Source of the DNA: UMGS1696 sp964623635
GTDB lineage: Bacteria; Bacillota; Clostridia; Oscillospirales; CAG-272
Reading direction: 5' to 3'
NCBI GenBank assembly: GCA_964623635.1
Contig: CAZUUA010000006.1
Span: 27,942-91,941, forward strand
Length of the DNA stretch: 64,000 nt
Shown: in pieces, positions 40,962 to 50,255 of the stretch
Numbering within the stretch: position 1 is the stretch's first letter
How the letters are laid out: every line of letters starts with the position of its first letter
Position numbers and translations under genes: made by a program
The notes under the pieces: model-generated
What the model was told of the DNA's origin: nothing
The model's database searches: none
The model's input: only the letters and a program-made list of their open reading frames with translations

Positions 40962-42752
40962 ATGTTTATTACCAATGACATCCGGTATATCGGCGTGAAT
41001 GACCACAAGGTCGATTTATTTGAAGGACAATATGTAGTTCCAAACGGCATCTCCTACAACTCCTATGTGATCGTAGACGACAAGATCGCTGTCATGGACA
41101 CCGTAGACACGAACTTTACACACGAATGGCTGGACAACCTGCAAAGCGTGCTGGGCGACCGGAAGCCGGACTATCTGGTGGTACAGCACATGGAGCCCGA
41201 CCACTCTGCCAATATCTTCACCTTTGCCAAGACCTTCCCGGACGCCAAGATCGTTTCCTCTGCCAAGGCCTTTGCCATGATGCAGAATTTCTTCGGCACT
41301 CAGTTCGAGGATCGTCGGATCGTGGTTGGTGGTGGCGATACTCTGGCGCTGGGCAAGCACAACCTGACCTTTGTGACAGCCCCCATGGTGCACTGGCCGG
41401 AGGTGATCGTGACCTACGATTCCACCGACAAGGTGTTGTTCTCCGCAGACGGCTTTGGCAAGTTCGGTGCGCTGGATGTAGACGAGCCCTGGGCAGACGA
41501 AGCCCGGCGGTACTTCATCGGCATCGTAGGGAAGTATGGCGCACAGGTTCAGGTGCTGCTGAAGAAGGCCGCCACTCTGGATATCGCCACCATCTGCCCG
41601 CTGCACGGTCCTGTGCTGACGGAAAACTTAGGCTACTACCTGCACCTGTACGACACATGGTCCAGCTACCAGCCGGAGGAAGACGGCATCGTCATTGCAT
41701 TCTCTTCGGTATATGGCAACACCAGAAAGGCTGTGAAGCTGCTGGAAGAACGGCTGAAGGCGAATGGATGTCCCCGTGTTGTGGTACATGATCTGGCAAG
41801 AGACGACATGGCAGAAGCCGTAGCCGATGCGTTCCGGTACAGCAAGCTGGTGCTGGCAACGACCACCTACAACGCCGAGATCTTCCCCTGTATGCGGGAC
41901 TTCATCGACCACCTGACCGAACGGAACTTCCAGAACCGTACCGTGGCGCTGGTCGAAAACGGAAGCTGGGCACCGCTGGCTGCCAAGATCATGAAGGAAA
42001 AGCTCTCCGGCAGCAAGAACATCACCTTTGCCGACAACACCGTTCGCATCCTTTCCGCACTGAATGAAGACAGCACCCACCAGTTGTACGCTCTGGCCGA
42101 TGAGCTGACCAAGGAATATTTGGCCAGACAGGACGAGACCGCCAACAAAAACGACCTGTCTGCCCTGTTCAAGCTGGGTTATGGTCTGTACGTGGTCACT
42201 TCCAACGACGGCAAAAAGGACAACGGTCTGATCGTCAACACCGTGACTCAGGTGACCAACACCCCCAACCGGATCGCTGTGACCATCAACAAAGAAAACT
42301 ATTCCCATCACGTGATCAAGCAGACCGGGAAGATGATCATCAACTGCCTGGCAGAATCGGCGCCCTTCTCCGTATTCGAGACCTTCGGGTTCCAGAGCGG
42401 CCGAAACGTGGATAAGTTCGCCGACTGTGAAGAGCTGCGTGCGGACAACGGTCTGCGGTTCCTGCCACGGCACATCAACTCCTTCCTGTCCCTGCAGGTA
42501 GAGCAGTACGTGGATCTGGACACCCACGGGATGTTCATCTGCTCCGTCACCGAGGCCAGAGTGCTGTCCGATAGTCCGACCATGACCTACACCTATTATC
42601 AGGAACACGTAAAGCCCCGGCCGGAAACGGAAGGGAAGAAGGGCTTTGTGTGCAAGATCTGCGGCTATGTCTACGAAGGCGAGACCCTGCCGGACGACTT
42701 CATCTGCCCCCTGTGCAAGCATGGTGTGGCCGACTTTGAACCCATTGGCTGA
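40962..42752 (+). CDS. Four-domain flavodiiron protein (diiron-flavodoxin-flavin reductase-rubredoxin)
   Basis: A 596-residue fusion that reduces O2 (or NO) to protect an anaerobe. Domain order: metallo-beta-lactamase-type diiron domain (1-245) with ligands H76-x-E78-x-D80-H81, H144, D163 and H215; flavodoxin domain (about 252-390) with the FMN loop SSVYGNTRK; flavin-reductase-like domain (about 400-550); C-terminal rubredoxin with Cys564, 567, 582 and 585. Fusing all electron carriers means it may need only one NAD(P)H-linked partner or none. A strong terminator follows. Confidence 0.93.
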   Translation: MFITNDIRYIGVNDHKVDLFEGQYVVPNGISYNSYVIVDDKIAVMDTVDTNFTHEWLDNLQSVLGDRKPDYLVVQHMEPDHSANIFTFAKTFPDAKIVSSAKAFAMMQNFFGTQFEDRRIVVGGGDTLALGKHNLTFVTAPMVHWPEVIVTYDSTDKVLFSADGFGKFGALDVDEPWADEARRYFIGIVGKYGAQVQVLLKKAATLDIATICPLHGPVLTENLGYYLHLYDTWSSYQPEEDGIVIAFSSVYGNTRKAVKLLEERLKANGCPRVVVHDLARDDMAEAVADAFRYSKLVLATTTYNAEIFPCMRDFIDHLTERNFQNRTVALVENGSWAPLAAKIMKEKLSGSKNITFADNTVRILSALNEDSTHQLYALADELTKEYLARQDETANKNDLSALFKLGYGLYVVTSNDGKKDNGLIVNTVTQVTNTPNRIAVTINKENYSHHVIKQTGKMIINCLAESAPFSVFETFGFQSGRNVDKFADCEELRADNGLRFLPRHINSFLSLQVEQYVDLDTHGMFICSVTEARVLSDSPTMTYTYYQEHVKPRPETEGKKGFVCKICGYVYEGETLPDDFICPLCKHGVADFEPIG

Positions 42753-42781
42753 AATAAGAAATATATATGATACAGCTTAAG

Positions 42782-42808
42782 AGAAGGAGAGTTCAAATCT
42801 CTCCTTCT
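42782..42808 (+). terminator. Perfect hairpin after the flavodiiron gene, T-arm-like
   Basis: AGAAGGAGAG/CTCTCCTTCT with a 7-base TTCAAAT loop. The loop resembles a tRNA T-loop, but no other tRNA part is present upstream. It probably protects or terminates the transcript together with the next hairpin. Confidence 0.6.
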
Positions 42809-42812
42809 AAGC

Positions 42813-42860
42813 AAAAAAGTGAGGGATCCTTCCACGAAAGGAATTCCCTCACTTTTTTCT
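42813..42860. terminator. Bidirectional terminator between flavodiiron gene and AIM24 operon
   Basis: AAGTGAGGGA/TCCCTCACTT stem with inner CCTT/AAGG pairing, flanked by A6 and T6 runs, so it works on both strands. Confidence 0.9.
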
Positions 42861-42945
42861 TTTGCACAAAAATGCGAAAACCTTTACAACGTCTTGTAGA
42901 GAACACCTGTCGGGCAGGTCAACGATCCGTTTACTTCTGCCTTTG

Positions 42946-43704
42946 TCACCGTACCGGTGTCATCCAGACCTTGCCCGTGCCACGGTATACGTTCACCAGG
43001 CCTTCGCCGGAGGCCGCTGAGCCAATGAGCGATTTCCCGGAGCGTTCCACGGTGAATTCCAGACTGCCGCTCCAGGCAATGGCCATGTTGCCGTCGATCT
43101 TCAATACGTCGTCCGTCAAGGTGATCTCGATCAGCTCCTCACGGGGACAGGGGCATTCCAGACACAGGATCCCACTGCCGGAGATACCCAGATTGAACAG
43201 CCCTTCGTTCCCGGCAATGGCAGAGGACAGATTGCTCCGTGCCACCGCTCTTTGCTTCAGGGATGCATCACAGGCCAAGAACAGACCATCGTCCAACACA
43301 ATGGAGCCGTTCCAGTCGGCAACATCTACCAGCAGCAGATGCTTGTAGGTGGGTTCCAGCACCAACAGTCCCGTACCGGTGTATTCCGGCTTGATGGCAG
43401 ATTCACCGGTTACAGAACCACGCAGTGCCTTGCCAAGCAGGTCGCTGACTCCTTTGACACCGGTGGTGGCCTGCACATCTCCTACCATCCACTGCATGGC
43501 GCCGGATTGGGTGATCACATCGGACTGCCGCAGGTCACAGAGCACCTGTCTGCGCCGTACACCCATCTGGCTGCAAAAATACGCATTCTGTGCTTCCACG
43601 GCTGTGACGCTCAGATCTCGCAGGTATTCGATGACTGTGTAGGCACCCTTGCGTTCCAGCACACGAATGTCGTCATTGTTTAGATAATTGTTAATAGAAT
43701 ACAT
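42946..43704 (-). CDS. AIM24 family protein
   Basis: A 252-residue all-beta protein. The conserved AIM24/TIGR00266-like features are the repeated short strands with GGD/GxG turns, an AMQWMVGDVQATTG segment near 67-80 and YTGTGLLVLEP near 108-118. Family structures resemble TRAP-like double beta-jelly rolls; function is unknown. It begins nine bases after the GH32-like gene with an AAAGGAG site and is the last gene of the six-gene carbohydrate operon. Confidence 0.85.
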   Translation of the reverse strand: MYSINNYLNNDDIRVLERKGAYTVIEYLRDLSVTAVEAQNAYFCSQMGVRRRQVLCDLRQSDVITQSGAMQWMVGDVQATTGVKGVSDLLGKALRGSVTGESAIKPEYTGTGLLVLEPTYKHLLLVDVADWNGSIVLDDGLFLACDASLKQRAVARSNLSSAIAGNEGLFNLGISGSGILCLECPCPREELIEITLTDDVLKIDGNMAIAWSGSLEFTVERSGKSLIGSAASGEGLVNVYRGTGKVWMTPVR

Positions 43705-43713
43705 AGTTCTCCT

Positions 43714-44952
43714 TTACTGCATTTCGCGAACAGCCGTATACGTAAACACGCCGTTTTCATCGGGCACAGCTTCTAAGAAGGTCAACGTACCGGCATAGCC
43801 ACCTTCCGGTTTGAAGCCGGTGAAGAGCACTCGATCCTGCCAAACGGCCGCCTTGGGAACAGAATGGCAGGGGATCTTGGGTTCTGCCGGAGTCTGCCAG
43901 TCGGTGAAGGGCTTGTCGGAGACACGGTATTGTCCCACGCCATGGAGACTGAACACCAAATAATACTTCCCCCGGCAGACAAAATAGTCCGAGCATTCCG
44001 GTTCGCCGCTGCCTTCCGGTGCCACATAAATGGGTTCCTGTTCGCTCCAGCTTTCCCCATCGGCAGAGGTCAGATGCGCCAGACAGCCCCGGCCTTCTTT
44101 GACCAGCGTGGTGGTCACGAACATATGCAGCAGCCCATCGGCACCTTCCACGATCTTGGGGTCACGGGCAGAGGCACCGGTGTAGCGTTCGCTCAGGGTG
44201 AAGCCAAAATCCTTGTCCTTGGTGTAGTGGAACCCATCTGCCGACACAGACCGCCGGATCGGTGCCGCAGAACCGTCAGACATACGCACGGTGTAATACA
44301 GGTATTCCTTGCCATTTCGTGGGATCCAGGAACCGGTGCAGATGGAGCCTTCTGCCGGGTCATCGATCTCCACCACCATGGGATGAATGTCCCAGTGTAC
44401 CAGATCGGCCGTGGAGATGTGTTCCCATTGGTGCGCACCCTTGCCCCATTTGCTGTGGTGATGATGCCGGTCCTTCAGGTACAGTACGTGGTACCGGTCG
44501 CCGTCGTTGTAGGGCATACAGTCGCCTACGAACACGCCATTCCCCGGCTTCCATCCTTCCGCACCTGTAAAGCTGCCCAGCACATTGGGCTCTGCTTCCT
44601 TTTCCGGCACCGGCTCCAGAGACAGCGTATCGGCACAGTGGACCAGCGTCCCTTCGGCCAGCAGCGGATCCCCATAGGGCCATTCTTCATCCATAATGGT
44701 GTCGTTGCGGTACAGCTCCATGCGCCAGGGGTAGTACACGAATCGGATCGTATCACCCGGTGCCGCATCGGCGACCAGAGACAGCGGCTCCTCGTGTCCG
44801 GCAAAGAAGGCATCGATGCAAAGCTGTCCCTCGGCGTAGGTGGCTTCCAACACAGCCTTGCCGCCTTTTTCATACCGGAATTGGCATTCTTCTTCTGCTG
44901 TCACGGGAAACGTGAGACACCAGGGTTTATTTTGTAAAATGATCGGTAACAT
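43714..44952 (-). CDS. GH32-like (beta-fructosidase clan) glycoside hydrolase, cytoplasmic
   Basis: A 412-residue protein. An N-terminal beta region (1-125) precedes a five-bladed propeller. Clan GH-J-type positions are seen as FVGDCMPYNDGDRYHVLYLKD (candidate nucleophile Asp), SARDPKIVE (RDP motif) and GEPECSDYF (EC motif with the acid/base Glu). The usual order places the C-terminal sandwich last; here the beta region is at the front, as in some divergent GH32-like proteins. There is no signal peptide. It lies between a FGGY kinase and AIM24, suggesting intracellular cleavage of an imported fructoside or related sugar. Confidence 0.78.
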   Translation of the reverse strand: MLPIILQNKPWCLTFPVTAEEECQFRYEKGGKAVLEATYAEGQLCIDAFFAGHEEPLSLVADAAPGDTIRFVYYPWRMELYRNDTIMDEEWPYGDPLLAEGTLVHCADTLSLEPVPEKEAEPNVLGSFTGAEGWKPGNGVFVGDCMPYNDGDRYHVLYLKDRHHHHSKWGKGAHQWEHISTADLVHWDIHPMVVEIDDPAEGSICTGSWIPRNGKEYLYYTVRMSDGSAAPIRRSVSADGFHYTKDKDFGFTLSERYTGASARDPKIVEGADGLLHMFVTTTLVKEGRGCLAHLTSADGESWSEQEPIYVAPEGSGEPECSDYFVCRGKYYLVFSLHGVGQYRVSDKPFTDWQTPAEPKIPCHSVPKAAVWQDRVLFTGFKPEGGYAGTLTFLEAVPDENGVFTYTAVREMQ

Positions 44953-44990
44953 ACTCTATACCTCGTTGAAATTGTATGGTATTGAAGCGT

Positions 44991-46289
44991 CTACAGCGCC
45001 ATAACAGCAAACTTGGCAGCACCGGTGGCGGCCTCTTCCCGGTACGCAGAAACGGTGACCGGCAGTCCGAAGACCCGTTCGATGCAGCGTACCAGCGTGG
45101 GATTCTGCCGCACCGCATTGCCGGATGCCACAAGTCGATCGATGTGGTCGTGTTCTGCGGCGGTGAACATTTCGTACAGCTCCGTTGCCATACCCAGGAG
45201 CACACCGGTAACCAGAGCCGATGGGGTAAAGTTGTCCTCTCCCAGACCGGCAATAGACGCACGCAGTGTGGGATCGTCCCGGGTGCCGCAAAAGGTGGTG
45301 CGAACCGACAGGACATTGTCCTCGTCCATTTCTATGGCTGCCAGTCCACGGGCTGCCAAATGGTTCAGCACATCGTACCGCTTTTCATCAGGCAGGCCAA
45401 GCGCCACCGCATATTCCCGGAAGAATCGTTCGGTCAGTGCATAGGCTCGTCCTCCGCAAAGCCCCGATCCGCTGAGCAGTCGATAGTCCGGCAGAAAGGG
45501 TCGTGTCTCGATGGAGCCATAACGGATGGGTGCATCCTTGGGGCAAACGAAGGAGATCTGGCTGCCGGTACCGATGTTGACCAGTGCCGTGTGGGTCATG
45601 TCGGCAACAGCACCCAGAAACGCCGCCTGGTTGTCCCCGATGGCAACCACCACGGGACATCCGTTCTCCCGTTTTATCATGGTGCAGTCTGTAGTCACCT
45701 TCGGCAGCAGCGCACCATCGATCCCCAGCTTGTCCATGGCATCCGGATCGAACCGGTCCTGTGCCAGGTCGTACAGCCCCAGCGAAGCCGCATTGGTGGC
45801 GTGGGTCAAAGGTGTAGTTCGGTCGCACAGCTGCAGGACGATGTAGTCCATGATGGTACAAAGATGGTCAGCATTCTCCGGTACCGCATTCGCCTGCATC
45901 AGGGCATAATGGGTCGCTAACCCATACCCGGCAGAAAGACGATAGCCGGTCTTGGCAAATATCGCATCGCAGTAGGGTTCGCCACGTCTGTCCTGCCAGG
46001 TGTACAGCGGTGAGAGAGCATTTCCCATTTCGTCCACATACAGGATCCCATGCATTTGTCCCGTCACACCGATGGCGGCAGCATGGTCTGCATCCAACGC
46101 TTTTGCCAGCCGACATACCTTTGCCAAAATTTCTTTCGGAGACTGGATATGCGCTCCTTCCACATCCGGCGGCAGCTCTGCTTCTCCGGCAACGGTATGC
46201 GCTTCCAGCACAGCACCCGTAGCCAGATCCCGTTTGACACCGCTGATAGAGGTGGTGCCAATGTCCAGTCCTATGGTAAATGTATTCAT
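44991..46289 (-). CDS. FGGY-family carbohydrate kinase, sedoheptulokinase-like
   Basis: A 432-residue kinase: phosphate loop GLDIGTTSISGV (8-19), the substrate segment GVTGQMHGILYVD (about 74-86), TWQDRR (95-100), the catalytic Asp in AIGDNQAAFLGA and the ATP-binding NIGTGSQ and ASGNAVRQNP segments. GQMHG with short length resembles sedoheptulokinases, though xylulo- or ribulokinase relatives remain possible. It starts 39 bases after the MATE gene ends and has AAGGATA upstream. It would phosphorylate the sugar released by the neighbouring hydrolases. Confidence 0.85.
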   Translation of the reverse strand: MNTFTIGLDIGTTSISGVKRDLATGAVLEAHTVAGEAELPPDVEGAHIQSPKEILAKVCRLAKALDADHAAAIGVTGQMHGILYVDEMGNALSPLYTWQDRRGEPYCDAIFAKTGYRLSAGYGLATHYALMQANAVPENADHLCTIMDYIVLQLCDRTTPLTHATNAASLGLYDLAQDRFDPDAMDKLGIDGALLPKVTTDCTMIKRENGCPVVVAIGDNQAAFLGAVADMTHTALVNIGTGSQISFVCPKDAPIRYGSIETRPFLPDYRLLSGSGLCGGRAYALTERFFREYAVALGLPDEKRYDVLNHLAARGLAAIEMDEDNVLSVRTTFCGTRDDPTLRASIAGLGEDNFTPSALVTGVLLGMATELYEMFTAAEHDHIDRLVASGNAVRQNPTLVRCIERVFGLPVTVSAYREEAATGAAKFAVMAL

Positions 46290-46328
46290 TGGTAAGTATC
46301 CTTTATTCCATTTTGTTGGGGGTATCGA

Positions 46329-47705
46329 TCATGCACCGGCCTGCTTGATCTTTTTTAGCCACTTGCCGCTGCGCAGCCGGAAGAAGCACCAGACGCATTT
46401 GATGATCTGGTCGATCTTCAGCATCACGTAGATCCAGAAGGATGACCAATGGAACACGATCCCAGCCAGATAGCCTAGGGGGATCGATGCTACCCACAGG
46501 AACAAAATGTCTCCGGCCATAAGGAATTTTGTATCCCCACCGGCACGCAGTACCCCTTTGGTCAAAATGGAGTTCATGGACTGAAAAATGATGATCAGCA
46601 CAATGGCGTCCATCAGCTCCCAGGCGATCTCCTTGGCCTCTGCGGAAACGTCGTAATAGTTGATGATGGGTCCTCGGAGCAGCAGTATGATCAGCGCCGC
46701 CACACAGCCAATGAGGAAGCCCATGAACAGGAACGTGTACCCCTGCCGCTGTGCCTTTTCGGTATCGCCTTCGCCCATGGTGTGACCGGTGATGATCCCG
46801 CTGGCGTTGGAGATCCCGGTGGTCAGCACAGACGAAAGCTGCTGTACCACGGTGGTCACAGAGTTGGCTGCCACAAACGCCTTGCCGATCCGACCCATGA
46901 TCATGGCAACCGCATTGTTGCCCAGTGCCAAAAGGGAATCGCTGATCAGCACCGGAATGCTGACCCGGAAATATTCCCGTACCAGATCCCCGGTGTGCAT
47001 GACCACATCCTGCAGCCGATACCGGATCCGCTTGTCCACAAAGAAGAAATATCCGCCGATGAACGCAAGCTCAAAGATCCGGGCGATCAGCGTACCCAGT
47101 GCTGCACCGCCGATCTCCATCCGTGGCGCACCCAGGTGTCCGAAAATGAACACCCAGTTGCAGAACACGTTCACAAAGAAGGCGCAGATCGAGCAGACGA
47201 GTGGGATCAGCGTTTGCCCCACGGTACGCAGTACAATGGTACAGGTCAGCGATAGTCCCATGCAAAGATACGTCGGGATCATCCACCGCAGATAGATCAC
47301 ACCATAGTCGATCAGCGGTGCGTCCGGCGTGTAGATCCGCATGATCAGATCGGGCACGGCTATGGTCACTATGGTGAACACACAGGCAAAGACCAGCAAA
47401 AACCGTAGCATGATGGTGACAGCCTTCTTCAGCGAATGCAGATCCTTCATGCCCCAGAACCGTGAGGTCAAAACCGATGCACCCATACCAATGCCCATAC
47501 AGCAGATCTGAAACAGGCTAATGAACTGCCCGGCTAAGGAAGAGGCAGAAAGCTGTGCGTCTCCCATGCTGCTGAGCATAATGGTGTCCATCAGGTTGAT
47601 CCCCACGGTGATGAGCTGCTGGAGCGATACCGGAATGGCGATCTTGGCCATCTTTTTGTATAGCTCCGCATCCCCTACATATAGCTTTAGCTTTGATATA
47701 TCCAT
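46329..47705 (-). CDS. MATE-family efflux or transport protein
   Basis: A 458-residue membrane protein with twelve predicted helices. The first helices contain KIAIPVSLQQLITVGINLMDTIMLSSMGD and the segment GMGASVLTSRFWG, typical of NorM/DinF-type MATE proteins. Substrate is unknown; its place inside a sugar-use operon might mean export of a by-product. The ATG at 47705 almost overlaps the upstream stop and has only a weak ribosome site, so translation probably depends on coupling to the upstream esterase gene. Confidence 0.88.
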   Translation of the reverse strand: MDISKLKLYVGDAELYKKMAKIAIPVSLQQLITVGINLMDTIMLSSMGDAQLSASSLAGQFISLFQICCMGIGMGASVLTSRFWGMKDLHSLKKAVTIMLRFLLVFACVFTIVTIAVPDLIMRIYTPDAPLIDYGVIYLRWMIPTYLCMGLSLTCTIVLRTVGQTLIPLVCSICAFFVNVFCNWVFIFGHLGAPRMEIGGAALGTLIARIFELAFIGGYFFFVDKRIRYRLQDVVMHTGDLVREYFRVSIPVLISDSLLALGNNAVAMIMGRIGKAFVAANSVTTVVQQLSSVLTTGISNASGIITGHTMGEGDTEKAQRQGYTFLFMGFLIGCVAALIILLLRGPIINYYDVSAEAKEIAWELMDAIVLIIIFQSMNSILTKGVLRAGGDTKFLMAGDILFLWVASIPLGYLAGIVFHWSSFWIYVMLKIDQIIKCVWCFFRLRSGKWLKKIKQAGA

Positions 47706-47711
47706 GACCAC

Positions 47712-50228
47712 TTATTTGATGGTGCTGACCCGACAGGTGTCGCAGTGAGGTGCCGTGTACGGATGGGTCTTGTTCTGCAGCATCAGAAGGGTCTTTTGTT
47801 CAGCCGGAATGGCGTGGTACAGGGACGTGACACCGGACGGCGGGCAAACGTAGTCTCCCAAACCGGCCGTGATGTAGGTCTCACAGGTCACACGTGCCCC
47901 GGCCGTTACGGTGTCGAAGTAGTCCAGACCCACAGCCGGATCGGGTCTCCAGCCACGGAGTCTGCCGCCTTCGATGCCTCGCAGGTCGCACATCCACGGG
48001 ATCTGGATCTCCAGCTTGGTCACGCTCTTGTCAAAGGCTGCCACGTGGGTAGGCTGGAAGGCACCCATACTGCCGCCGGACACGATGATGGTCTTGCCGT
48101 CCCACAGCTCCAGTGTCTTGCAGTACCGTACCGCCTGCATAGCCCGCAGGATCATATATTTGAAGTAGACCGTATCCGGCTTTTCGTTCAGCTCCTTGTG
48201 GAACCCAAATTCCGCATAGGGTGCTTCCTTTGCCATATCGGCATATTCTTCAAAGGTCAGACCGTTTGCAAAGCCGTGTGGATTGATGTACAGCTGGATG
48301 GCATTGTCCTTGGACGGGATCGGCGCACCCATGACGCTGTAGCCCATGTAGCTCACTCGGATGGGCAGAGAATGGGGTGCTGCATGGCGAGGCAGACGCA
48401 GATACCCGGACACCGGCATGGGCCCGGCACAAGCGATCTTCACGTCATATACAATATCCCCGGGGTCACCGCAGGCAAATTCCTTCTTTTCGATCTCCAC
48501 CGGTGCCACAGGATCCAGCTCCTCCGTGATCACCTTGTGCCACCAGGCATCGTAGTCTGCCGGTTCGTCACCGATCTTGCGCAGGGTGTCAAATTCTACC
48601 GCTGCACCACCTTCAAAGGCATCGTATCCCGGCAGTGGCACACCGTTTTCGTCGGCGGCCTGCACCAACAGATGCACATAGCCCGGCTTGGACAGGGAAG
48701 TGATGTAATCAAAGGTGGCGCTTTCTCCAACGACCAGTCCGCTGTCGTGGGAACCATCTTCACCCCAGCATTCGTACTTGTAGGCAGGTGCCGTGATGGT
48801 CTTGCCTTCGTCGGTCAGGGTCAGGTGGAAATGGATCGGCTCACCCACTTTGTACCCAAGGGCATTTTCCGTACCACCTAAGAAATACTTTTGCGACGGT
48901 AGAGTATCGGTGAAGATGTGGGCTCCGTTGCGGCTGCATCCGGTACGATCAAACCACGCTTTCACCTCGGCGGCCAGATCCGGTGCATTCACCCAGGCAG
49001 CACCGTCTTCCTTATATTCTGCCATATAGGTGTCAAATTCGCTGGACTTGTAGCTATTGCCGCCCACGTGCTGGAACAGATCTGCGTTCGTTGTCCAGTA
49101 GGTGTTGTCGTGCAGGTGCATCTGTGCATCCGCTTCTTTCCCGATGATGGCGTACATGGCAGCACCGGTGGCCTCGTAGAAGTGGTTCCGGGCAACCTCA
49201 AAGCTGCCGCCGTCGGTGGGATTCGGGATACGCCACATGAACACATGGTGTCCCATAGGCTGCGGATAGATCTCGGAGTGCCGGGGCTTGGTGTCGCCAA
49301 ATCCCGTGAAGCCGTAGCCTGCCTGGATGCACAGGTTGTCGTTGAAGGAAGAACCGATGAGCATCCGGTCACGACCTTCGTAGGCGCCCATACCGTAGGC
49401 GATGAACAGGTTGCCACGCATGATGAGGTTCGTGGCCGGGAGACAACCGCCGCTGCCCTGCTGGGTGATGGCAGAGTCATAAATGTTGTTGAAGTAGCAG
49501 TCCTCGATCAGGATATTTTCGCCGTGATCCCAGAACTCGATGGCGTTGCCGAAGCGGATACCCAGCTGCCGGTTCCACACTGCACCACCGATGAAGCAGA
49601 AGGAGCATCGCCGGATCACCACATTGTCTGCACCACCGGCAAACCCATGTACGCCGCTGCCCCAGAAGCACAGGTCCTCCGTCACCGTCCAGTCCTGGTT
49701 GAGCGACATCCGCCCCTGTCCCCAGGTGGCGCATTCGATGTGGGAATACACTTCTCCCGGATTGCCCACGGAGTATAGGAACACCTGCTGTCCGGCTCCA
49801 TCCTTACCACCGTCTCTGTGACCCATGGTGGAGTCGTACCAGTCGCCCTGGGCGCAAAGATAGGCTTCTTCCCAGCGCAGAGTACCACCGATGCGGCCGT
49901 CGTCGAATATAAAGTTGCAGGCCTCACTGTCCAGCTTTCCCTGGTATACCCAAACGTTCTGCCGGATCTCTTTCCACATGGCAGGATCGCTGACGTCCAC
50001 GGAGCCAATGAACACGGGATTTACGCCGTCTCCGTAGGCACCATAGGTGATGGGTTTCCCCGGTGCGCCCGGCTTGCGGTACAGGCAGTCCCGGATCCAG
50101 CTGCCACGCTTGAACAGTACGGTGTCACCGGGCTCGATGGCCAGATCGGTGTAAGTCTGCCGTGCTGTCTCCGGTGTCAGACCGTCCGCATCCGGAGAAC
50201 CATGGTTGAAGTCAATGTAGTAGAGCAT
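47712..50228 (-). CDS. Fusion of a parallel beta-helix domain and a CE7-type acetyl esterase
   Basis: An 838-residue two-part protein. Residues 1-430 form a right-handed beta-helix (NVVIRRCSFCFIGG, NILIEDCYFNNIYDSAI, NLIMRGNLFIAYG repeats), as in polysaccharide lyases and epimerases. After an Ig-like link (about 445-545), residues 560-838 match acetyl xylan esterase/cephalosporin deacetylases (CE7): SGGSMGAF with Ser near 720, AGLGDYVCPPSGV with Asp near 792, and the His of KTHPY near 822. No signal peptide. It probably deacetylates and cleaves or binds an imported glycan. GAGGTAA precedes the start. Confidence 0.82.
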   Translation of the reverse strand: MLYYIDFNHGSPDADGLTPETARQTYTDLAIEPGDTVLFKRGSWIRDCLYRKPGAPGKPITYGAYGDGVNPVFIGSVDVSDPAMWKEIRQNVWVYQGKLDSEACNFIFDDGRIGGTLRWEEAYLCAQGDWYDSTMGHRDGGKDGAGQQVFLYSVGNPGEVYSHIECATWGQGRMSLNQDWTVTEDLCFWGSGVHGFAGGADNVVIRRCSFCFIGGAVWNRQLGIRFGNAIEFWDHGENILIEDCYFNNIYDSAITQQGSGGCLPATNLIMRGNLFIAYGMGAYEGRDRMLIGSSFNDNLCIQAGYGFTGFGDTKPRHSEIYPQPMGHHVFMWRIPNPTDGGSFEVARNHFYEATGAAMYAIIGKEADAQMHLHDNTYWTTNADLFQHVGGNSYKSSEFDTYMAEYKEDGAAWVNAPDLAAEVKAWFDRTGCSRNGAHIFTDTLPSQKYFLGGTENALGYKVGEPIHFHLTLTDEGKTITAPAYKYECWGEDGSHDSGLVVGESATFDYITSLSKPGYVHLLVQAADENGVPLPGYDAFEGGAAVEFDTLRKIGDEPADYDAWWHKVITEELDPVAPVEIEKKEFACGDPGDIVYDVKIACAGPMPVSGYLRLPRHAAPHSLPIRVSYMGYSVMGAPIPSKDNAIQLYINPHGFANGLTFEEYADMAKEAPYAEFGFHKELNEKPDTVYFKYMILRAMQAVRYCKTLELWDGKTIIVSGGSMGAFQPTHVAAFDKSVTKLEIQIPWMCDLRGIEGGRLRGWRPDPAVGLDYFDTVTAGARVTCETYITAGLGDYVCPPSGVTSLYHAIPAEQKTLLMLQNKTHPYTAPHCDTCRVSTIK

Positions 50229-50255
50229 ATGTTGTTACCTCACATCGTAAAAATA

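Noticed and set aside
42735..42810. Possible tRNA, because of a GAGAG-TTCAAAT-CTCTC T-arm-like hairpin
   Set aside because: The region where the D-arm, anticodon arm and 5' acceptor strand should be is the end of the flavodiiron gene and does not pair; it behaves as a terminator hairpin.
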